The notes under the pieces: generated by a model
What the model saw: only the letters and a program-made list of their open reading frames with translations
What the model was told of the DNA's origin: nothing
Databases searched by the model: none
Shown here: piece after piece, positions 57,045-64,000 of the stretch
How positions within the stretch are numbered: the first letter of the stretch is position 1
Layout of the letters: every line of letters begins with the position of its first letter
Source of the DNA: Spinellus fusiger
Lineage: Eukaryota > Mucoromycota > Mucoromycetes > Mucorales > Phycomycetaceae
DNA length: 64,000 bases
NCBI GenBank assembly: GCA_025094145.1
Contig: JALLLS010000108.1
Coordinates: 37,344-101,343, forward strand
Direction of reading: 5' to 3'
Position numbers and translations under genes: made by a program

Positions 57045-58370
57045 AAAGCAAGTTAAAGAGAAAAGTTCAAGCTTTTGTTTTTCCAACAATAACAAAATAT
57101 GGGACAATCTTTTTTATCCTTTATCTTCTATTACCTTTTTTTCTTCTTCCCACAACATGTCTACCTCATCTAACACTACTGAGAAGACAAAAAAACCTCT
57201 CTCTCAGAATTTTTTTACTGATGACTTTACTTGTTGTCTCATTGCATACAAAACAGTTATAAATGGTACCAATTAATTAGAGATTGCCAATTGCCTTAAC
57301 ATGAGCTTTATCATCATCTCTTGTATTCTGAAGAAATTCAGAGAAAAATATGATTTTAGTTCTGGAAAAAGTACTGGGCTCAATCTTAACGAGAAAAAAG
57401 AGAGGGAGAAATGGAGAGATATATCTTGAGATGTGGCTCGAGGTTCCTTTCAGACACTAAAGGAGCTCCACCAGAGCATGATTACCATGGAGACTTTGGT
57501 GAGATTTTTCAAGATGATGAAGAAACTTGGACTGTTTTCTTATAGGATAGTAAATAAACCTACTCTTAACACTAAGCACAAGAAAATAGGACTTTATTGG
57601 ACTAGAAATCAAGCTCACTCGACCGATACGCAATAGCGTACCATCATCTGATAAGAAAGTCAAGATACCAGCCTATATCCAACAATAATCTCAGCAGAGT
57701 CATATGAAAGAAAAAAAAGAGGTTACTCCCAAAGAATTTAAATTCAACCATAAAGTTTGGCGGTGGCGGATCAATGGTGTGGAGCTTTATGTCTGGCGAA
57801 GGTGTGAAGACTTGTCCAGTAAAAGGTGATATTGGTGGACCTTGATACATTGAGATCATGAAGGAAGAATACCTTCCTGATCTGGTCTGCCTTTCAGAAA
57901 TAAGTTATGCTCTTAAGAAGGATAATGCCGACAGCCACATGTGCAAGGTGGTGAAATCATGAAAGAAAGAAGTGAGCAGAGTCACAGTGAAGGACTGGTT
58001 CTCACAAAGCTCCGACCATAACCCTTTCCAGCACCTTTGGGACATTTTGGACTGTGAGATTCGAAAGAGAACGACTGCCAAATATATTCTTCAAAATCTG
58101 GAGGATGTCCTGTTGCTCAAACGGCAAAAAAAAACCATAGAAAAAATCAACAGCCTCATTGAAGCAAAGAGTCAGATTACTAAGTACTAAGACTTTCTGT
58201 CTAATAAACTTACATCTATTATTCTGTTGGCCTTATCTATGTTCTATATAAGTTTGAATTCTCTACTATATGTTGAATTTATTTTAAATATATAACAAAA
58301 AAGTAAAAGAATATGTTACAAAAAAAAAAAAGTCAGTGAATTTAAAACTTAAACTATTTTCTTTTGCTCA
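57045..58370 (+). mobile_element. Tc1-like element E5 (dead)
   Basis: The right end is TTTTGCTCACTG followed by TA (58371-58372), matching the left end of E2. The left end near 57045 is degraded. The transposase relic runs from the ATG at 57157 to about 58190. FTCCLIAYKTVINGTN (HTH), MMKKLGLFSYRIVNKPTL and FQHLWDILDCEIRKR remain. Several stops and at least one frameshift separate them. Confidence 0.75.
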
Positions 58371-58389
58371 CTGTATATGAATAATTTTT

Positions 58390-58650
58390 CCATGTTGACT
58401 TTATGGCCTTTTGGATGTCTATTATTAACTTATTATCTACTGTTATCTTTTCACATTCCCCTTGTTTTCCCCTTAGTTTGGGGTTCTATCAATTTCTATT
58501 CTCGTGTCTATTTCTTTACATTTTATTTTCTCACTCTGGTATTTGAAATGTTCATACGTATATCTGTAATTTTATCGAAAGTCCTCATAGGGTGGCTATT
58601 AGGCCCACTACGCGATTGGTATCTACACCCAAAAATAAAGAATAATAAAT
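58390..58650 (+). mobile_element. LINE-like 3' end, second copy
   Basis: Begins with GACTTTATGGCCTTTTGGAT and ends with GGTATCTACACCCAAAAATA. This is the same order of blocks as the reverse complement of 56105-56380. Its orientation is opposite to the first copy, with E5 between them. Confidence 0.6.
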
Positions 58651-60272
58651 TAAGGAGATATTAATAATTAATGAGTGTGTATGTGTTATTATTATTAAAA
58701 AGAAAAGAAATGTGTATATATTCTATAGTTAAAGGCTTATATAACATATAGTTTTCATCAAATAAATATTTTCATCATTCCAATATGTTTATCTACTATC
58801 TAATCATTACCTTTTGCAAATTATTTTGATTATATTATTTCCTATTAAAATATGTCATATAGATGATTTATTGAAAGTATTGAGAGTATAAAATTTCTAT
58901 AAAGATGTAATTTAATGATATTTGGTTAATCTTCAGTATATTATTAATCTTCAGTAGTTATAACTTTATCAAACACAGAAAATATATTTTGACCAATAAT
59001 GACAGTGTAAAAAAGTGATATACAATATATGTCTCATATTGTCATATAGCCCCTTAATAATAAAAGAATCACAAATGGTTATTCATACATACTCAGCAAC
59101 TATCAGAACATGATTCAGAACTAGAGGACGACTCCATCACAATGGAAACATCCTACACAATCATAACATACATAATTGGAGAGCATAAAAAGCAATAGAA
59201 AAGTATAGTTGTAAAATAGCTTAATAAAAAAAAACATAGTTTAACTACCTACTAACTGATCGAATAGCTTTGGATTAAAAAATAATTGACTATAATATTA
59301 AAATTAAAAATTAAAAATTAAAAGAAACTTAGATATGAATGTAGTACCAGGTGCTTACGAATGATTCAAACTTTTACTAGAATATATCCAGAGGGAAATA
59401 TGTATTTATATGGAAAAAATAACTGGGTTATAATAACACAACAGGAAATCAAAGGCCTGAAATGAAAATCAGTAATGGTCATATGATTGACAAAATGCTC
59501 TAATAATAGATGGATGATTAATACATGTGTATATGTTCCTCTAGATCAATGTTGAGTGTCTATACACACAAGCTTATGAGTTTTTTTTATTTCATCTGTA
59601 ATATGTCTTTGACATGATCTTCTCATAAAAATGCTTTATTCTATCGCACTATAAACAGAAGACTTTTACAGATCAAGACATAATTACTCTTATCTATTAA
59701 GAGAGTATTCCATCAGTTAAGTTTTCTGATATGATATCTGTGAAGAATATCTAGTGGTAGACCTTCTTAGTTTATTATTATTATTATCTATCAAGCAACA
59801 CCTTTTCTAGAATCAATGTCTAGTATTATGGGCTATTTCATGAAAAGTAGCATTGACGGTCAATAAAAACTCATGCCAATCCCGATTATCTGTCTATATT
59901 TTTAGAAAAGAATAAATTATCTCTATATATTATTTTTTCTTCTAGAAAAGAACAAATTATCTCTATATATATATTTTCCTAGAAAAGAATAAACTATCTA
60001 AATACAATGAGAAAAACTGGATTCATAGATTATGCTAATACTTTGGTGTATGTGTGTAGATGGACTGTATTTTATCTTTTTATATGTGATAGTGGTTTGG
60101 TTCTTGGTGTTTTATAAATTAAACCACTAGCCCAATACAATAGAATTACTGATATATGCACTATTATAACTTACCCTTAGGTTTGTAAAAATTTCCTTAA
60201 ATATCAAAAACTATGATATTTGTAATCAATTGTCTCAATATTATTCCAATACACAATCTATATTAAAAAAAA
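58651..60272. other. Gene-poor AT-rich spacer
   Basis: Contains a three-copy repeat of a roughly 40-bp unit at 59903-59999 (TAGAAAAGAAyAAAyTATCT). I see no gene here. Confidence 0.45.
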
Positions 60273-60290
60273 GGGAGGGGAGGGAGGGGG
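60273..60290 (+). promoter_or_regulatory. Potential G-quadruplex upstream of the alcohol dehydrogenase gene
   Basis: G3-A-G4-A-G3-A-G5, four G runs with one-base loops, about 265 bp before the ATG on the same strand. Confidence 0.5.
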
Positions 60291-60501
60291 TAGAAATAAG
60301 ATGTTATGGAGCCTTAAAACGTTAGCTGCAGAAGGATTACTAATGATGCATTTCTAACAGCGCAAACCACAATAATTATGATATATTTGAAGTCAAAAAC
60401 TTTAAAATTATTTGCACACATATCCTATCAGAAGAAAGACAACAACACATGAATCAAAATCACCTGTAAACGGTCTTTAGAATTCAGACAATAGACAAGT
60501 A

Positions 60502-60508
60502 TATAAAA
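60502..60508 (+). promoter_or_regulatory. TATA box of the alcohol dehydrogenase gene
   Basis: TATAAAA is located 53 bp upstream of the ATG at 60555. Confidence 0.6.
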
Positions 60509-60554
60509 GACGTGCTGTTAAACTGGTAGACTTAATAGCTTACTATATTTCATT

Positions 60555-61653
60555 ATGTCTAAAGATACTTTCAACGGATGGGCCTGCAGTGCCAAAGGTA
60601 GCTATTCTTATATATGATCATTGGAGAAAATGACTAATCCCTGTTTTTTCAGGTGTACCTGTGGAGTGGAGTGAATTCACACCAAAGACCTTTGATGATG
60701 ATAGTGTTGAAATGGATGTCACTCACTGTGGAATCTGTGGAACAGACATCCACACCATGGACTCTGGATGGGGACCAGCTCTTTATCCATGTGTGACTGG
60801 TCATGAGATTACTGGTGTGTGCACACGGGTTGGCAAGAATGTTACCAATGTCAAGGTCGGTGATTGCATTGGTGTTGGTGCTCAATCAGGCTCTTGTCAT
60901 GAATGTGAGGACTGTAAAAGAGGTCAAGAAAATCAGTGCAAGGTTGGATTCACGGGCACTTATAACAGCAAGTGGAAGAACGGAGAGAAAAGCTATGGTG
61001 GCTATGCCGATAAATGGAGAGGTGATCACCGTTTCGTATTAAAGATTCCCGATAGCATGTCTAACGAGACTGCTGCTACTCTTCTCTGCGCTGGTGTCAC
61101 TACATATGTCCCATTGAAGAGACACAATGTCAAGCCTGGAGACAAAGTTGGTGTTATTGGTGTTGGTGGACTTGGCCATCTTGCAATTCAGTGGGCCAAG
61201 GCAATGGGTGCAACTGTTGTTGCCATCTCTCATTCTGATAACAAACATGCTGACGCTCTGGAACTTGGTTGTGACGATTTGATTGTAATAAGCGATGCCA
61301 AGGCTGTGGAAGCACACAAGGGAACCTTTACCCATTTTCTTGTCACGTATCTTAGCAAAGAGTTTGACTGGAATCTTCATTTCAGTCTGCTAAAGCCCAA
61401 TTCTTGTTTCATTGTTGTGGATGTTCCTGAGCACTCTTTCCAAAACTTTCCTATCCAACAGGTGATTTTCAAACAAATTTCTATAGTTGGATCATTAATC
61501 GGCTCTCCTGCTGAAATCCAAGAAACACTCGATTTTGCTGCCACACACAATGTTAAACCATGGACCAACAAATACCCTATGACAGAGGCGCCAGAAGCTA
61601 TCAAGGCCATGAGATCAGGAAAGGCTAGATATAGAATTGTACTAGAAAATTAA
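60555..61653 (+). CDS. Zinc-dependent alcohol dehydrogenase, cinnamyl/ADH6-type
   Basis: Exons are 60555-60597 and 60653-61653 (347 aa). Motifs are THCGICGTDIHTMDSGWG (catalytic zinc Cys), YPCVTGHEITGVCTRVG (catalytic His and Glu), CHECEDCKRGQENQC (structural zinc, C-x2-C-x2-C-x7-C) and LLCAGVTTYVPL (third catalytic-zinc ligand). GVGGLGHLAIQWAKAMGA is the dinucleotide-binding Rossmann loop. This is the medium-chain CAD/ADH6 type, usually NADP-dependent and acting on aromatic or long aldehydes. It is the only intact cellular gene in an otherwise repeat-dominated 10 kb. A TATA box lies 53 bp upstream. Confidence 0.95.
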
Positions 61654-62196
61654 ATAATACTACTTTAAGAAAAGTCATTTCACCTCAAAACGCATTATGG
61701 ATCAATAAATTTATGTAATAAGTAAACTGTTTTTTTATAAGTATTGAATTTTGGGGCACTGAGATCTAATAGTGACGTGGAAGGCCTTGTGAGATGCGCA
61801 ACTAACACAGATTTCAGTGCACATGGAAGAATTTGGAAATGTCCCTGCTGATGCGAGATTACAAGTGGGAGAATAATGAAGAAAGGAATACCAATAGTCC
61901 AGTGGCTACAGAAAGAATAATTCTTACTATAAGAAAAGAAAAAGACCAATGAAGAGGACAAACACACAAAGAAAACAGGACAGTGACTAGAAATGGCCAA
62001 CTAGTTTAGTCCTTAAAGTCTATATACTTGGTTATACTACAAGTATAGCTTGGGGCCAAGACAGTATTTTTAATTGAATGCATAATGCCACTAATCTTAT
62101 ACTCTTTTAATATATTGTCTGCTGTCAATCTGAGTTTGAATAATGTATGAGGGGATTTCATATTCTGAAGTGATATTTTAATACATGAACCTATAC
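61654..62196. other. 3' flank of the dehydrogenase gene
   Basis: AT-rich with no recognisable feature. Confidence 0.4.
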
Positions 62197-62612
62197 AGTT
62201 CAAAGTATTTTTATTTTTGGGTATAATTTGCTATTCGCGCATTGGGCATATTAGCCACTCTATGAGAAATTTTGAAAAAGGGATATACATAGAAACACTT
62301 CAAATAAAAAAGTGAAAAATAAATAAATGCAAAGATGGAGGAAACAGGACAGAGAAACATAAAACCTCAAATGAGGGAAAAATGATGAAAGATGAGAAAT
62401 GACAGTAGATGGGAAATATGAATAGACATCCAACAGGCCATAAAGTCATCAAGGAAAACATGACCCCAAAAAGATAACCGTCATCCTGTGGCGATTCGAA
62501 ATCCAACGAAAAATACTCAAAGTGACTCGGACAATCTTGAAAATAAATACAACAGCTTCACTATCAGCTTCTGGCTTTGCTAAATGGGTTAAGAGTGGGT
62601 GGTAGAGGAGAA
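62197..62612 (-). mobile_element. LINE-like 3' end, third copy (5'-truncated)
   Basis: Matches 56105-56515 block by block on the same strand: TTCAAAGTATTTTTATTT..., GCTATTCGCGCATT, CATCCAACAGGCCATAAAGT, GATAACCGTCATCC, CAACAGCTTCACTATCAGCT. It ends just before Tc1 element E6. Confidence 0.65.
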
Positions 62613-62624
62613 AATAAACCTATA

Positions 62625-63978
62625 CAGTGGAGCTAAAAAAAAAGGATATTTCAAATTCAGACCATAATTTTACCCTTATGTTTTTTATTATTAAACATTA
62701 TTCATTTATTGCTTTTTCACTATAATGTATACCTCATCTAACACCACCGAACAACCTATGGGACCTCTTAGAAACAGGAAAAGAAATATTGATGAATTCA
62801 CCTGCTGTCTCATTGTTCACGAGGCCACCGTAAATGGGACCAGCCAGGTTGCCATTTCTGCTAGATTTGGAGTTAGTAAGCAGTCAATTTCTTGTATCGT
62901 AAAGAGATACAAAGAAACTGGTTGCTTCAAGGCCAAAAGAAGCACCGGGAGTAAGCCTATTCTTAATAAGAGGGAAGAGAGAGAGGTCAGTCGCGAAGTG
63001 GCAAGAGATTCATCTTAGACAATAGATCAGCTTCACAAGCAAATGACTACCCAAATGTGCATTAACACTTTTAGAAAAATGATGAAGTTTGGCCTGTTTT
63101 CTTGCAGGGTGGTCAAGAAACCTTCTCTCACTATTAAACACAAGAGGCTGAGGCTTGCTTGGGCTAAGACCCACCTCCATTGGACTGAGGAAGACTGGAA
63201 GACAACCATATGGTCCGATGAGTCAAAGTACCAACTGATGAGGACCAACAACCTTACCCAAGTGGTATGAAGAAAGAAGGAGGGGATGCTCTCAAAGAAT
63301 TTCAAGCCCACCATGAATTTTGGTGGTGGTAGTGTAATGGTGTAAAGTTCTTTCTCTGGTGAAGGTGTTGGGAGATTGGCGCCTGTGAAGGGCAGTATAG
63401 ACAGTAGAAGATACATTGAGATCTTAAAGGATAAATACTGCCCTGAGCTGGCTCGACTCAAGGCATTTAATCCAGTGGTATGTTATGTTCTTAAAGAGGA
63501 CAATGCCAGCTTCCACAAGAGTAGAGAGTCCAGGTTGTGAAAGGCACAAGAGAGCATTGCCACTATGGAGGGGTGGTCCTCACAAAGCCCCGAACTGAAC
63601 CCAATAGAGCATCTTTGGGAGGTGCTTGACAGAGCAATAAGAAAGAGGATGACCCCAGCAAGCTCCCTTCAGGATTTGGAGGTGCTTCTGTTGGAAGAAT
63701 GGGAGAATATTCCCAAGGACACTACAGACACCCTTATTGCCAACATGGGGCGGAGATGCAAGGCTATCATTGAGGCCAAGGGTGGAAACACCAAATATTA
63801 AGAGTTTCCACCTAATAAACTTGTATATAATATCATGTTGACTTTTTTTTTACTTCATCCAATTTACAAGTCTCTACTGTGTGTTTAATGTGTGTTTTTA
63901 TTACAAAAAATAAGTATTTCCTATTGCAGAATTATACCGGGGTATGAAAAAATACCATCGTTTTGTTAGGAGCCACTG
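62625..63978 (+). mobile_element. Tc1-like element E6 (recently dead)
   Basis: Starts CAGTGGAGC and ends GAGCCACTG (the ends share CAGTGG/CCACTG), with TA on both sides (62623-62624 and 63979-63980). This gives 1,354 bp. It carries the best preserved Tc1 transposase relic. It lies directly beside the third LINE-like fragment. Confidence 0.85.
62725..63801 (+). pseudogene. Tc1-like transposase with four in-frame stops
   Basis: The frame is intact from the ATG at 62725 to 63801 except for four stop codons: TAG 63016, TGA 63268, TAA 63343 and TGA 63538. No indel is present. The protein would be 358 codons. It has VAISARFGVSKQSISCIVKR (HTH), WTEEDWKTTIWSDESKY (first Asp), NFGGGSVMV, KEDNASFHKS (second Asp) and SPELNPIEHLWEVLDRAIRK (Glu), the full DDE set. 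Because only point stops are seen, inactivation was recent or mutation-biased. Confidence 0.85.
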
Positions 63979-64000
63979 TAGTAGCACAATGCAAGACTTC

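Noticed and set aside
1..64000. tRNA, rRNA or CRISPR arrays
   Set aside because: I looked for T-loop-like sequences and regularly spaced repeats and found none by eye. A tRNAscan or Infernal run would be needed to be sure.

Overview
The window looks like nuclear DNA of an early-diverging fungus, most likely Mucoromycota. The genes have many short introns (mostly 40-110 bp). Intergenic DNA is AT-rich and full of microsatellites, and the repeats are mainly Tc1/mariner-like transposons. The gene set is fungal or opisthokont: an SLA1 endocytic adaptor, a Pho80-type cyclin, a TTI2 subunit, PIG-Y, RPB2, TFIIE-beta and HAT1. I reconstructed exons by hand from splice signals, reading phase and family similarity, so every exon boundary is a prediction. 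No similarity search was run.

Region 1 (1-6.6 kb) holds the 3' end of a FUSC/Brefeldin-A-sensitivity-type membrane protein, a DCAF7/WDR68-like WD40 protein (minus), a degraded Fanzor/TnpB-like fragment (minus, 4025-4243) and a GT31-type glycosyltransferase. Region 2 (6.7-23.5 kb) is a transposon graveyard. It has a 906-bp inverted repeat (6766-7671 and 11615-12520) enclosing three Tc1 relics, one of them split by a solo LTR with a clear 5-bp target duplication. A fourth Tc1 relic, three related LTR-like repeats and one uninterrupted 417-aa DDE transposase ORF follow. Within it sits a small gene island of HAT1 and FCF2, divergent across about 150 bp.

Region 3 (23.9-46.8 kb) is a dense block of apparently single-copy genes: TFIIE-beta, PIG-Y, casein kinase I, RPB2, TTI2, SLA1, mitochondrial ribosomal protein mL54, an uncharacterised Ser/Pro-rich protein, a Pho80-like cyclin, a DPPW-type MT-A70 adenine methyltransferase and a rhomboid protease. 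Jobs represented are transcription initiation (RPB2, TFIIE-beta), endocytosis (SLA1), GPI-anchor synthesis (PIG-Y), PIKK assembly (TTI2) and CDK signalling (cyclin). They do not form one pathway. The methyltransferase matters because early-diverging fungi are known for abundant DNA N6-methyladenine.

Region 4 (46.9-64 kb) is gene-poor. It carries a small five-exon unknown gene (52855-53779, minus), three copies of a LINE-like 3' end in both orientations, two Tc1 relics and one zinc alcohol dehydrogenase gene (60555-61653). Four introns in the window use GC-AG rather than GT-AG ends. No tRNA, rRNA or CRISPR array was seen.
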